The notes: generated by a model from the sequence alone, not told the origin. A DNA stretch of 64,000 bases from Mycobacterium gordonae (GCF_002101675.1 NZ_LQOY01000155.1:124001-188000); one strand, 5' to 3'. Counted from the first letter of the stretch, positions 1 through 9,038 are shown. Numbers and translations are program-made.

Positions 1-1545
1 CCGGGGTGCGGGAGTCATCGGGCGGCCGTCGCGCATGGCCTCCGCGAGTCCGGCGACGGTCTGCATCAGCGCCGGCAACTCCCATCTGCCGAACAGGGTG
101 CTGCCACCCTCGTACCGCTGCTCGAGATATTCCTCGGGCGTGGTCACGTAGTGGATGTAGGCGTTGCTGTATCCCACACAGAGCACGTCGTCGAGGTCGG
201 CGCCGACGATCGAGGCCACCGTGCGACGTAGTCGAAGACCGGAGACGATCGTCGGCTCGCCGGGGATGCCGATCAGATAGAGACGCCCGATTCGCAGCAA
301 CTGGACGGGGACGACCTCCTGGATGAAGGGCTGCAGCCGGTTCACCAGCCGGACCGGGATCACCATCCCCTTGGGCTGCTGCGCCGCGCGTATCTTGCGG
401 CCCAGTCGGTAGATGCCACGGGAGACGTTGTCCCAGAACGGGTTTCGACCTTGTCCCTGGTGGAAACCCGGGAAGCCCTCGCCCTCGTCGGTCCCCGCGA
501 ACATCGCCGCGGCGATCATCGGCCGCCCGGTGCGGCGCGGTTGGCCGTCGGGGGTGTACTGCCCGCCGACCTCGACGGCACCCAGATCGACGTAGGTGAG
601 CCGAAAGTCGACACCGGCGCCGATAGGCGTCCCGTTGTCCAGTTGCGCGAAAGCGTCCTCGAATTGGGACATTCCGACTTGGCGGGTGTTCTCCAGTTCC
701 TCGTCTTCCCGGGCCGGGCCGTATGCGATGGGACCGCCGACGTGCGGGCTCATATCGCCCGGATTGGTCTGGGCGAAGGCGGCGATGAAGTCGGGTTGAC
801 CGGCGAGGTAGTCGGCGCCGCAACGGGTGCGCTCCCAGTGATAGGCGGCGAAGCCCTTGTTGTCTCCGGAGATGAGCAGGTTGCGGTTGGTCATGCTGGT
901 GCCGTGGGTGGCGAAGAAATGAATTGTGCCCACTGTCTTTTCGCCGCGATCGATCTGCACCAGCGTCGTGTGCGGGTCAATGCGGTCAGGGAACTGCTCC
1001 CGGTCCGATGCCGGGTTGCGGTCGAATGCGGTGGGGGAACGGTTGACGCTGGCCCCGTGCAATTGGCCGTGCGACAGGGCCACCCGCGCGGGCGCCAGAT
1101 CGTCGTGCGCGTGGCGCACCGATTCGACGATGCCGTCCACGATGGCCGCAAATGTGGCCGGCCGGAACCCGCTGGTCGACAGGTTGTACAGCAGGTGTCC
1201 GCAGTAGCCGCCGGGCCCGGAGTGGGTGTGCGTCGTGGTGATCAACGTGTTCTGCGCGGTATAGGTGGTGCCGTACGACACCGCCAGCCGGCGCAGTACC
1301 TCGTCGGTGACGTTCTGCATCGGCAGCGGCAGTTCGGCGACCACCAGCAGTACGCGGGCGCCCCCAGGTTCCGCGAAGACGAAAGCCCGCGACCGCAGGC
1401 GAAGGTGAATCCCCGCGGTCCGTTGTCCAGTCTTGCCGTAGCCGAGCATGCCGCATTCGGCGGCCTCGCCGGTGATATCTGAGATGCCTCTCCCAACCGA
1501 AAGCCCCGCCGAAAGTCCCGCCGCAAGCGTTGCCTCGTCCGTCAC
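1..1545 (-). CDS. Neutral/alkaline ceramidase, 3' end cut by window edge
   Basis: Hydrolyses the amide bond of ceramides, probably outside the cytoplasm or at the envelope. The frame is open from a GTG at 1545 to the window start, giving 515 residues; the M. tuberculosis counterpart Rv0669c is about 637, so the C-terminal domain is missing here. Family hallmarks are visible: the metal-site segment TTTHTHSGPGGY near residue 95 and NPGDMSPH, whose Ser is the expected nucleophile. The start is uncertain between GTG 1545 and TTG 1551; an AAGG about 7 nt upstream favours 1545. No obvious N-terminal signal peptide was seen. It diverges from the endonuclease IV gene, with about 55 bp for both promoters. 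Confidence 0.93.
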   Translation of the reverse strand, partial: MTDEATLAAGLSAGLSVGRGISDITGEAAECGMLGYGKTGQRTAGIHLRLRSRAFVFAEPGGARVLLVVAELPLPMQNVTDEVLRRLAVSYGTTYTAQNTLITTTHTHSGPGGYCGHLLYNLSTSGFRPATFAAIVDGIVESVRHAHDDLAPARVALSHGQLHGASVNRSPTAFDRNPASDREQFPDRIDPHTTLVQIDRGEKTVGTIHFFATHGTSMTNRNLLISGDNKGFAAYHWERTRCGADYLAGQPDFIAAFAQTNPGDMSPHVGGPIAYGPAREDEELENTRQVGMSQFEDAFAQLDNGTPIGAGVDFRLTYVDLGAVEVGGQYTPDGQPRRTGRPMIAAAMFAGTDEGEGFPGFHQGQGRNPFWDNVSRGIYRLGRKIRAAQQPKGMVIPVRLVNRLQPFIQEVVPVQLLRIGRLYLIGIPGEPTIVSGLRLRRTVASIVGADLDDVLCVGYSNAYIHYVTTPEEYLEQRYEGGSTLFGRWELPALMQTVAGLAEAMRDGRPMTPAPR

Positions 1546-1599
1546 GCTCAACACCTTATGCTTCGACCCCCCCGGTGGCGGCCTTACTAGACTGGGCGA

Positions 1600-2352
1600 G
1601 TGCTCATCGGTTCGCATGTCCGCCAGGACGACCCACTTGCCGCAGCCGAGGCAGACGGCGCCGACGCGGTGCAGTTCTTCCTCGGCAATCCGCAGAGTTG
1701 GAAGAAACCCCAGCCGCGCGAGGACGCCGAGACGCTGAAAACGTCCAGCGTGCCGCTGTATGTGCACGCCCCGTATCTGATCAACGTCGCGTCGGCCAAC
1801 AATCGAATCCGGATTCCGTCCCGCAAGATCCTGCAGGACACCTGCGACGCGGCGGCGGCGATCAACGCGACGGCGGTGATCGTGCACGGCGGTCATGCGG
1901 ACGACAACGACATGGAGGCCGGTTTCGAACGCTGGGTCAAGGCGCTGGACTACCTGGAAACCGACGTGCAGATCTATCTGGAGAACACCGCGGGCGGCGA
2001 CCATGCGATGGCCCGGTACTTCGACACCATCGGCAGGTTGTGGGATCACATCGGCGACAAGGGAATTGGCTTCTGTCTGGACACCTGTCACGCATGGGCG
2101 GCCGGTGAGGCGCTGATCGACGCGGTCGACCGCATCAAGGCGCTGACCGGCCGCATCGACCTGGTGCACTGCAACGACTCCAGGGACGCGGCCGGCTCGG
2201 GGGCCGACCGGCACGCCAACTTCGGCACCGGCCAGATCGACCCCCAGTTGCTCGTCGCGGTCGTCAAGGCCGCGGGCGCCCCAGTCATCTGCGAGACCGC
2301 CGACGAGGGACGCAAGGACGACATCGCCTTTCTGCGCGACAACATCGCTTGA
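1600..2352 (+). CDS. nfo: Endonuclease IV (AP endonuclease)
   Basis: Cuts the DNA backbone 5' of abasic sites during base-excision repair, using a trinuclear zinc site in a TIM barrel. The 250-residue length matches bacterial endonuclease IV. Conserved metal-site segments are present in order: VHAPY near residue 55, VIVHGGH near 95, LENTAGG near 130, FCLDTCHAWAAG near 165, LVHCNDS near 190 with HANFGTG after it, and ICETADE near the C-terminus. The start is GTG. In M. tuberculosis the gene (named end) is followed by the lipoprotein gene lpqP; here fadE8 follows directly after about 90 bp. Confidence 0.95.
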   Translation: MLIGSHVRQDDPLAAAEADGADAVQFFLGNPQSWKKPQPREDAETLKTSSVPLYVHAPYLINVASANNRIRIPSRKILQDTCDAAAAINATAVIVHGGHADDNDMEAGFERWVKALDYLETDVQIYLENTAGGDHAMARYFDTIGRLWDHIGDKGIGFCLDTCHAWAAGEALIDAVDRIKALTGRIDLVHCNDSRDAAGSGADRHANFGTGQIDPQLLVAVVKAAGAPVICETADEGRKDDIAFLRDNIA

Positions 2353-2444
2353 CGATCTGAAGGGAAGGCGGGCCCAACGACGGCGACGCGGACCGGTCCA
2401 TTACACGTCTTGTGCAGTTGTCGGAGAAATGTAACATTGGCCTC

Positions 2445-4073
2445 ATGCCCGATACGCATGTCGTGACCAACCAGGTCCCCCCGCTGGAAAATCACAACCC
2501 GGCTTCCTCTCCCGTTCTCGTCGAGGCCCTGATCCGCGAGGGTGGGCAGTGGGGGCTGGACGAGGTGACCGAGCTCGGGGCGCTCTCGGGCAGTCGCGAG
2601 GCGCAACGCTGGGGCGAGCTGGCCGACCGCAACCGGCCGGTGCTGCACACCCATGACCGGGTCGGGCACCGCGTCGACGAGGTGGAGTACGACCCCGCCT
2701 ACCACGAACTGATGCGCACCGCGATCGCGCACGGCCTGCACGCCGCGCCCTGGGCGGACGAACGGCCGGGTGCGCACGTGGTGCGCGCCGCCAAGACATC
2801 GGTCTGGACGGTCGAGGCGGGCCACATCTGCCCGATCTCGATGACCTATGCCGTGGTGCCGGCGCTGCGTTTCAATCCGGAACTGGCCGCCGTATACGAG
2901 CCGCTGCTCACCAGCCGCGAATACGACCCGGAACTCAAGCTCGCCGTCACTAAAGCCGGCATCACCGCCGGCATGTCGATGACCGAGAAACAGGGCGGTT
3001 CCGACGTCCGCGCCGGCACCACCCAGGCAACCCCCAACGCGGACGGCACCTATAGCCTGCGCGGCCACAAGTGGTTCACCTCCGCCCCGATGTGCGACAT
3101 CTTCCTGGTGCTCGCCCAGGCGCCGGGCGGTCTGTCCTGCTTCATGCTGCCGCGCATCCTGCCCGACGGCACCCGCAACCGGATGTTCCTGCAGCGGCTC
3201 AAAGACAAGCTCGGCAACCACGCCAACGCGTCCAGCGAGGTGGAATACGACGACGCCACCGCGTGGCTGGTCGGCGAGGAGGGCCGCGGCGTCCCGACCA
3301 TCATCGAAATGGTCAACCTGACGCGCCTGGACTGCACGCTGGGCAGCGCCACCAGCATGCGCACCGGGCTGACTCGCGCCACCTATCACGCGCAACATCG
3401 AAAGGCGTTCGGCGCCTACCTGATTGACCAACCCTTGATGCGCAATGTGCTGGCCGACCTCGCGGTGGAGGCCGAGGCGGCCACCATGGTGGCCATGCGG
3501 ATGGCCGGCGCCACCGACCAGGCGGTCCGGGGTGACGAGCGCGAGGGGCTGTTCCGCCGCATCGGCCTGGCGGCCAGCAAATACTGGGTGTGCAAGCGCT
3601 CCACTCCACATGCGGCAGAGGCCCTGGAATGCCTGGGCGGCAACGGCTACGTCGAAGACTCCGGTATGCCGCGGCTCTATCGGGAGGCCCCGTTGATGGG
3701 TATCTGGGAGGGCTCGGGCAACGTCAGCGCGCTCGATACGTTGCGCGCCATGGCAACCCGGCCCGAGTCCGTCGAGGTGTTGTTCGACGAACTGGCCCAG
3801 ACCGCCGGCCAGGACGCCCGGCAGGACGCTCATGTCGAGCGGTTGCGCGAGCAGCTCGCCGACCTGGACACCATCCAATACCGGGCCCGCAAGGTCGCCG
3901 AGGACATCTGCCTGGCCTTGCAAGGGTCACTGCTGGTGCGGCACGGCCATCCGGCGGTCGCCGAAGCGTTCCTGGCCAGCCGGCTGGGCGGGCAGTGGGG
4001 CGGGGCGTTCGGCACCCTGCCGAGCGGTCTGGATCTGGCGCCGATCATCGAGCGCGCGTTGGTCAAGGGATGA
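2445..4073 (+). CDS. fadE8: Acyl-CoA dehydrogenase FadE8 (AidB-like)
   Basis: FAD-dependent acyl-CoA dehydrogenase, 542 residues when started at ATG 2445, the same length as FadE8 and close to E. coli AidB. An in-frame ATG at 2412 would add 11 residues. The middle holds the flavin-contacting segment MTEKQGGSDVRAGT (about residues 170-185). The C-terminal motif YREAPLMGIWEGSGNV is typical of the AidB-like branch, so a role in branched or stress-related acyl-CoA metabolism is possible; substrate unknown. The stop overlaps the echA4 start (ATGA), so the two are translationally coupled. A TAACAT about 10 bp before the ATG suggests a leaderless or very short leader transcript. Confidence 0.93.
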   Translation: MPDTHVVTNQVPPLENHNPASSPVLVEALIREGGQWGLDEVTELGALSGSREAQRWGELADRNRPVLHTHDRVGHRVDEVEYDPAYHELMRTAIAHGLHAAPWADERPGAHVVRAAKTSVWTVEAGHICPISMTYAVVPALRFNPELAAVYEPLLTSREYDPELKLAVTKAGITAGMSMTEKQGGSDVRAGTTQATPNADGTYSLRGHKWFTSAPMCDIFLVLAQAPGGLSCFMLPRILPDGTRNRMFLQRLKDKLGNHANASSEVEYDDATAWLVGEEGRGVPTIIEMVNLTRLDCTLGSATSMRTGLTRATYHAQHRKAFGAYLIDQPLMRNVLADLAVEAEAATMVAMRMAGATDQAVRGDEREGLFRRIGLAASKYWVCKRSTPHAAEALECLGGNGYVEDSGMPRLYREAPLMGIWEGSGNVSALDTLRAMATRPESVEVLFDELAQTAGQDARQDAHVERLREQLADLDTIQYRARKVAEDICLALQGSLLVRHGHPAVAEAFLASRLGGQWGGAFGTLPSGLDLAPIIERALVKG

Positions 4074-5008
4074 CCCACTCGATCAGGCCGGTCGACTTCG
4101 ACAACCTGAAAACGATGACCTACGAGGTCACCGACCGGGTTGCGCGCATCACCTTCAACCGGCCCGAAAAGGGCAACGCGATCGTCGCCGACACCCCACT
4201 GGAACTCTCGGCGCTGGTGGAACGGGCCGACCTCGACCCCAACGTGCACGTCATCCTGGTCTCCGGGCGCGGCGAGGGGTTCTGCGCAGGCTTCGATCTG
4301 TCCGCCTACGCCGACCGCACCGGCTCGGCGGGCCAGGAGGGCGGATATCACGGCACCGTGCTGGACGGGAAGACACAGGCGGTCAACCACCTGCCAAACC
4401 AGCCGTGGGACCCGATGATCGACTACCAGATGATGAGCCGGTTCGTGCGCGGCTTCTCCAGCCTGATGCACGCCGACAAGCCGACGGTGGTCAAGATCCA
4501 CGGCTACTGCGTGGCCGGCGGCACCGACATCGCGCTGCACGCCGATCAGGTGATCGCCGCCTCCGACGCGAAGATCGGCTACCCGCCGACCCGCGTATGG
4601 GGTGTTCCGGCCGCGGGTCTGTGGGCGCACCGCCTGGGTGACCAGCGGGCCAAACGGCTGCTGTTCACCGGTGACTGCATCACCGGCGCGCAGGCCGCCG
4701 AGTGGGGCCTGGCGGTCGAGGCGCCCGACCCGGCCGATCTGGACGAACGCACCGAGCGGTTGGTGGCCCGGATCGCCGCGCTGCCGGTCAACCAGTTGAT
4801 CATGATCAAGCTCGCGCTCAACGCCCCGCTGCTGCAACAGGGCGTCGCCACCAGTCGCATGGTCAGCACGGTGTTCGACGGAGTGGCCCGGCACACGCCC
4901 GAGGGGCACGCATTCGTCGCCGACGCGGTCGAACACGGCTTCCGCGACGCGGTCAAACACCGCGACGAACCGTTCGGTGACTACGGCCGGAAAGCGTCCC
5001 AGGTGTAG
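4070..5008 (+). CDS. echA4: Enoyl-CoA hydratase/isomerase family protein EchA4
   Basis: Crotonase-fold enzyme of 312 residues, equal to M. tuberculosis EchA4. The first oxyanion-hole segment GEGFCAGFDLSAYA lies near residues 70-83 and the second, HGYCVAGGTDIALHAD, near 145-160. Before the second is an insert rich in aromatic residues (PWDPMIDYQMM). It acts on CoA thioesters, by hydration or isomerisation; the exact substrate cannot be read. The ATG overlaps the fadE8 stop, placing it second in the fadE8-echA4-PaaX-like-echA5 operon. Confidence 0.93.
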   Translation: MTHSIRPVDFDNLKTMTYEVTDRVARITFNRPEKGNAIVADTPLELSALVERADLDPNVHVILVSGRGEGFCAGFDLSAYADRTGSAGQEGGYHGTVLDGKTQAVNHLPNQPWDPMIDYQMMSRFVRGFSSLMHADKPTVVKIHGYCVAGGTDIALHADQVIAASDAKIGYPPTRVWGVPAAGLWAHRLGDQRAKRLLFTGDCITGAQAAEWGLAVEAPDPADLDERTERLVARIAALPVNQLIMIKLALNAPLLQQGVATSRMVSTVFDGVARHTPEGHAFVADAVEHGFRDAVKHRDEPFGDYGRKASQV

Positions 5009-5012
5009 CGCC

Positions 5013-5735
5013 GTGCGCAAGATGACCGCCCGGTCAGTGGTGCTCAGCGTGTTGCTGGGTGCGCACCCGGCGTGGGCCACCGCTAGTGACTTGATAAGGC
5101 TGACAACGGATTTCGGTATCAGGGAGACAACGCTACGGGTGGCGCTGACCCGCATGGTCAGTGCCGGTGATCTGATCCGGTCGGCCGACGGCTATCGGCT
5201 CTCCGACCGCTTGCTGGCCCGCCAGCGCCGGCAGGACGAGGCGATGCGACCGCGCACCCGGGCCTGGCGCGGGCACTGGCACGTCGTCGTCGTAACCAGT
5301 GTGGGCACTGACCCGCGGACCCGCGCCGCCTTGCGAAACACCATGCACGAGAAGCGGTTCGCCGAACTGCGCGAAGGCGTCTGGATGCGCCCGGACAACC
5401 TTGACCTGGAGTTGGCGCCCGACGTCGCGGCCCGGGTACGGGTATTGCGGGCACGTGACGACGCCCCGGTGGCGCTGGCCGGACAACTGTGGGATCTGAC
5501 GGAGTGGGCCGGTGTCGGGCACCGGTTGCTGCAAGAGCTCGGCCGGGCGACGGACATGCCCGGGCGCTTCGTCGCGGCGGCGGCCATGGTGCGCCACCTC
5601 AACAGCGATCCCATTTTGCCCGCCGAACTGCTGCCCACGGACTGGCCGGGTGCGCAGCTGCGGGCGGCCTACCACGACTTCGCCACCGAACTGGCGGACC
5701 TGCGTGATACGACCCAACTTCAGGAGGCGACATGA
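5013..5735 (+). CDS. PaaX-like transcriptional regulator (Rv0674-like)
   Basis: 240-residue protein starting at GTG 5013, the length of Rv0674. The N-terminal winged helix covers about residues 1-65 (segment SDLIRLTTDFGIRETTLRVALTRMVSAGDL). The remainder resembles the PaaX C-terminal domains, with the typical RAWRGHWHVVVV stretch. PaaX proteins sense phenylacetyl-CoA-type ligands and repress aromatic degradation genes. Lodged between two echA genes and overlapping echA5 by ATGA, it most likely controls this acyl-CoA operon; ligand and operator are unknown. Confidence 0.87.
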   Translation: MRKMTARSVVLSVLLGAHPAWATASDLIRLTTDFGIRETTLRVALTRMVSAGDLIRSADGYRLSDRLLARQRRQDEAMRPRTRAWRGHWHVVVVTSVGTDPRTRAALRNTMHEKRFAELREGVWMRPDNLDLELAPDVAARVRVLRARDDAPVALAGQLWDLTEWAGVGHRLLQELGRATDMPGRFVAAAAMVRHLNSDPILPAELLPTDWPGAQLRAAYHDFATELADLRDTTQLQEAT

Positions 5736-6499
5736 GCAATTTGGTGCGGGTGGAGCGCGACGGCCCGGTGACCACGGTCTGCATCAACCGGCCCGAGGCG
5801 CGCAATGCGGTCAACGGCCCGACGGCCGCCGCGCTGTATACCGCGTTCGAAACGTTCGACCGCGACGACACCGCGTCGGTTGCCGTGCTCTGCGGCGAGG
5901 GCGGAACATTCTGCGCGGGAGCCGATTTGAAGGCCTTCGGCACACCGCAGGCCAACTCCGTACACCGCACCGGCCCGGGCCCGATGGGACCGTCGCGCAT
6001 GATGCTGTCCAAACCGGTGATCGCCGCGGTCGACGGTTATGCGGTGGCCGGCGGCCTGGAGCTCGCGTTGTGGTGCGATCTGCGGGTGGCCGAAGAGGAT
6101 GCCGTGTTCGGGGTGTTCTGCCGACGCTGGGGAGTGCCGCTCATCGACGGCGGAACGGTGCGGCTGCCGCGCCTGATCGGGCACAGCCGCGCGATGGACA
6201 TGATCCTCACCGGACGCGGCGTCAAAGCCGATGAGGCGCTGGCGATCGGCCTGGCCAACCGCGTCGTGCCCAAAGGCGAAGGGCGACAAGCCGCCCAGGA
6301 ACTAGCGGCCGAACTTGCCGCGCTGCCACAGCAGTGTCTGCGATCGGACCGTCTGTCGGCGCTGCACCAGTGGGGCCTGCCGGAGTCCGCGGCGATGGAC
6401 CTCGAATTCGCCAGTATCTCCCGGGTGGCCGCCGAGGCGCTGGAGGGCGCGGGGCGCTTCGCCGGCGGCGCCGGCCGGCACGGCGCCCCCGCCAGTTAG
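5732..6499 (+). CDS. echA5: Enoyl-CoA hydratase family protein EchA5
   Basis: Crotonase of 255 residues, slightly shorter than M. tuberculosis EchA5. Contains GEGGTFCAGADLKAFG (oxyanion hole, residues about 55-70) and DGYAVAGGLELALWCDLRVA near 100-120. The start ATG overlaps the stop of the PaaX-like gene; AGGAGG sits just upstream. Its stop overlaps by 4 nt the stop of the opposite-strand DUF3060 lipoprotein gene. In M. tuberculosis mmpL5 occupies this junction; here there is no room for it. Confidence 0.92.
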   Translation: MSNLVRVERDGPVTTVCINRPEARNAVNGPTAAALYTAFETFDRDDTASVAVLCGEGGTFCAGADLKAFGTPQANSVHRTGPGPMGPSRMMLSKPVIAAVDGYAVAGGLELALWCDLRVAEEDAVFGVFCRRWGVPLIDGGTVRLPRLIGHSRAMDMILTGRGVKADEALAIGLANRVVPKGEGRQAAQELAAELAALPQQCLRSDRLSALHQWGLPESAAMDLEFASISRVAAEALEGAGRFAGGAGRHGAPAS

Positions 6500-6993
6500 C
6501 CGCCCTTGGTGACGGTGTTGTTGGGGCCGATCTCGTTGATCTCGGGGTCGCCGTCTTTATAGGTGATGGTGTTGTCCATCCCCAGCACCGTGATGCGCTT
6601 GTTGACCTTGTCGATGGTGATCTTGTTCTTGGTGCCGCCGACGCTCACCGTCTCGCAGTTGCCGTTGACGGTCAGCGTGTTGTCCGACCCGGTCACGTTA
6701 AGCGACTTCCCGGCCTCGCAGGCAATGGTGGCGGTCTGCCCCATAGACGCATAGACGACGGTGTCGCCCACCTGGACCGAAGTGCTCCCGGTCGGCAGGG
6801 CGCCGGTGCTGCTGGTCGTCTCCGCGCCACCGCTGCTGGTGGTGGTGGTCGACTTGGTCGAAGACGAAGTGCTGCCCCCCGGCGGCCCGGCCGTCGAGCT
6901 GCAGCCGGCCAGCCCGACGGCGGCGGCGACGGCCGCGGCTGACAGGGCCAGTCCAGCCACTCGGAAGGTGTCGGCAGTTCCGTTGATACGCAT
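6496..6993 (-). CDS. DUF3060 lipoprotein (Rv0679c-like)
   Basis: 165-residue exported lipoprotein, the length of Rv0679c. Residues 1-30 form a lipoprotein signal peptide with lipobox LAGC, followed by a Ser/Thr-rich linker (about 35-70). The C-terminal half is a DUF3060 domain of short beta-type repeats (DNTLTVNGNC, KNKITIDKV, DNTITYKDGD). Start ATG 6993 is chosen for its GGGAGG ribosome site; the frame is open upstream to 7137 but that part overlaps the next gene and has no signal peptide. Function unknown; envelope-associated. Confidence 0.9.
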   Translation of the reverse strand: MRINGTADTFRVAGLALSAAAVAAAVGLAGCSSTAGPPGGSTSSSTKSTTTTSSGGAETTSSTGALPTGSTSVQVGDTVVYASMGQTATIACEAGKSLNVTGSDNTLTVNGNCETVSVGGTKNKITIDKVNKRITVLGMDNTITYKDGDPEINEIGPNNTVTKGG

Positions 6994-7039
6994 GGTTTCT
7001 CGATTCCTCCCGATTATGGAAACTGTCACACGTGCCGGC

Positions 7040-7411
7040 TCAGGGCCCGACTCGCTGGATCCGGTTGACCATCCCCAGTTCGCGGCCGCGATCCCAGATG
7101 ACGGGATCGCCGTTCTTGAAGTGCACGGTCCCGTCATAGCCGTACACCGTGATGTCGTTGACGACCGTGTCGGCGATGACCGTGTTGCCCGTGCCCATCA
7201 TGGTGACCGCCCAGCAGCTCCCCTTGGCGGTGACGATGTTGTTGGTCCCGTTGACGAAGAGCGTGGCATCGCCGCAGTCGATCGTTGTCTCGACGCCCTG
7301 CCCGGTGATGTGGGTGTCGCCGTTCTTGGCGTGCGCAGCCGGCGCGGCGGGTACGGCAACGACGGTCGCTGCGCAGACAGCCAGCGTTCCCACGGCGGTT
7401 GTCCATTTCAC
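7040..7411 (-). CDS. DUF3060 secreted protein (Rv0680c-like)
   Basis: 123-residue protein from GTG 7411. Residues 1-27 make a Sec signal peptide (hydrophobic core AVGTLAVCAATVVAVP, cleavage near AAHA). The mature part is a DUF3060 domain with the same NNIVTAKGSC and NTVIADTV repeats seen in the downstream lipoprotein, so the two genes are paralogues in one operon 46 bp apart. Two mature Cys residues (CGDAT and GSCWA) could form a disulfide. Function unknown. Confidence 0.88.
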   Translation of the reverse strand: MKWTTAVGTLAVCAATVVAVPAAPAAHAKNGDTHITGQGVETTIDCGDATLFVNGTNNIVTAKGSCWAVTMMGTGNTVIADTVVNDITVYGYDGTVHFKNGDPVIWDRGRELGMVNRIQRVGP

Positions 7412-7648
7412 TGCGGGCCCCCCTTCGTTGGGTGGGTGGTCTGCTCGATCAGACCTCGATTGAGATTACGTGCATTCAACTCCGCGACGACAGCCCTGTC
7501 GTGCATTTCCTGCCAAAGACGCCACGCCCGTCAGCGCGCCCGGAGCGCCGCCCCCGGCGACCGGGTGCGGGTCAACTAGAGTCATTAGTTAGCTCTCACG
7601 TCACGCGGGCCAGGCGCGCAGGGCCGGCCAATCGAAGGGTGAATCGCC

Positions 7649-8293
7649 ATGGCAGCTCAGCCGGACCCACCGTCGGGCGGTGGCCGTGCGCGCGGAGGCA
7701 AGTCCGGAGCCCGTCAAGCGAAGCTGAGCCGCGAGGGCATCGTCGACGGCGCCCTGACGTTCCTGGACCGAGAGGGCTGGGATTCCCTGACGATCAACGC
7801 CCTGGCGACCCAACTCGGGACCAAGGGACCGTCGCTCTACAACCACGTGGACAGCCTCGAGGATCTGCGCCGCGCGGTACGCATCCGGGTCATCGACGAC
7901 ATCATCACGATGCTGAACCGGGTCGGGGAAGGCCGGGCCCGCGACGACGCCGTCCTGGTCATGGCCGGCGCCTACCGCAGCTACGCACACCATCACCCGG
8001 GTCGGTACTCCGCGTTCACCCGGATGCCCCTGGGCGGCGACGACCCGGAATACACGGCGGTCACCAGGGGTGCGGCCGCACCCGTCATCGCGGTGCTGTC
8101 CTCCTACGGCCTGCAGGGTGAGGAGGCCTTCTACGCGGCCCTGGAGTTCTGGTCGGCGATGCACGGGTTCGTGCTGCTGGAGATGACCGGCGTGATGGAC
8201 GAGATCGACACCGATGCGGTGTTCACCGATATGGTGCTGCGGTTGGCTGCCGGCATGGACCGGCGCACCATGCAGCCCGCCGAGAGACCCTAG
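7649..8293 (+). CDS. TetR-family regulator (Rv0681-like)
   Basis: 214-residue one-component repressor. The TetR helix-turn-helix is at about residues 28-75 (LATQLGTKGPSLYNHVDSLEDL), preceded by a basic Gly/Arg/Lys-rich tail. The ligand domain resembles the WHG type (AYRSYAHHHPGRYSAF, then EFWSAMHGFVLLE). It diverges from the DUF3060 pair with about 235 bp between and is the likely regulator of that promoter region. Its effector is unknown. Confidence 0.88.
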   Translation: MAAQPDPPSGGGRARGGKSGARQAKLSREGIVDGALTFLDREGWDSLTINALATQLGTKGPSLYNHVDSLEDLRRAVRIRVIDDIITMLNRVGEGRARDDAVLVMAGAYRSYAHHHPGRYSAFTRMPLGGDDPEYTAVTRGAAAPVIAVLSSYGLQGEEAFYAALEFWSAMHGFVLLEMTGVMDEIDTDAVFTDMVLRLAAGMDRRTMQPAERP

Positions 8294-8309
8294 CCCGGGC
8301 GTCGAGCGT

Positions 8310-8350
8310 GAAGCTGGTTTCACGCTGGTACGTGACCTGAAACCAGTTTC
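8310..8350. repeat. Inverted repeat, terminator or operator
   Basis: Arms GAAGCTGGTTTCA (8310-8322) and TGAAACCAGTTTC (8338-8350) pair over 13 bp with one mismatch around a 15-nt loop. It lies 17 bp after the TetR stop and about 57 bp before the rpsL -35 box. There is no T-tract, so it may be a mycobacterial tailless terminator or a protein-binding site. Confidence 0.6.
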
Positions 8351-8406
8351 ATGGTCGCCCGTGTCCAGGGGCGTGCGCGGCCCTCGGACCGGTCATGCCA
8401 CCGCTT

Positions 8407-8436
8407 TTGACCTGCCAGACTCCGGCCGGGTATTGT
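8407..8436 (+). promoter_or_regulatory. Promoter of the rpsL-rpsG-fusA-tuf operon
   Basis: TTGACC at 8407-8412 and TATTGT at 8431-8436 with an 18-bp spacer match a housekeeping sigma-A promoter. Transcription from here would give a 5' leader of roughly 220 nt. Confidence 0.65.
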
Positions 8437-8663
8437 GGGACCTCGTGCCTGGCGGCTAACGGCGCCTGAAGTAGCGGGCGTAAATGCCGGGCCAATTCGC
8501 GTGTCCACGATGCAACGGATGACGTATTCCGGGCGAGCGCATGCGACACGCCCGGCCGCGGGGTGAGAACGTTATTCCGCGGAGGGGCATAACTGCAGTA
8601 CAGGAACTTTTGAACAGCGCACTCGAGAAGCACCACAAGAACAGCAACACAGAAAGCCGGTAG

Positions 8664-9038
8664 ATGCCAACCATTAATCAGCTGGTCCGCAAGGGCCGCC
8701 GGGACAAGGTCGCCAAGGTCAAGACCGCGGCCCTGAAGGGCAGCCCGCAGCGCCGTGGCGTGTGCACCCGCGTGTACACCACCACTCCGAAGAAGCCGAA
8801 CTCGGCTCTTCGGAAGGTTGCCCGTGTGAAGCTGACGAGTCAGGTTGAGGTCACCGCTTACATCCCCGGTGAGGGCCACAATCTGCAGGAGCACTCGATG
8901 GTGCTGGTGCGTGGCGGCCGGGTGAAGGACCTGCCCGGTGTGCGCTACAAGATCATCCGCGGTTCGCTCGACACCCAGGGTGTCAAGAACCGCAAGCAGG
9001 CTCGCAGTCGCTACGGCGCGAAGAAGGAGAAGAGCTGA
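8664..9038 (+). CDS. rpsL: 30S ribosomal protein S12
   Basis: 124-residue decoding-centre protein. Lys43 (in TTPKKPNS) and Lys88 (in GGRVKDLPG), the two positions where substitutions confer streptomycin resistance in mycobacteria, are both wild-type here. First gene of the str operon; its stop overlaps the rpsG start by one base. Confidence 0.98.

Larger units (their letters stand above)
8294..8663 (+). other. Intergenic region and rpsL leader
   Basis: About 370 bp without a protein gene. It holds a long inverted repeat just after the TetR stop, a consensus sigma-A type promoter at 8407-8436 and then a leader of about 220 nt to rpsL. The leader is rich in short GC stems; no riboswitch class was recognised. 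Confidence 0.7.

Noticed and set aside
451..1482. A 343-residue plus-strand frame opposite the ceramidase
   Set aside because: The minus strand carries clear ceramidase motifs; the plus frame has no family features.
2088..3923. A 611-residue frame antisense to fadE8
   Set aside because: It covers fadE8, which has family motifs and a length match. Long antisense frames are common in GC-rich DNA and this one has no domain.
8664..9038. Streptomycin resistance substitution in rpsL
   Set aside because: Lys43 and Lys88 are both wild-type.
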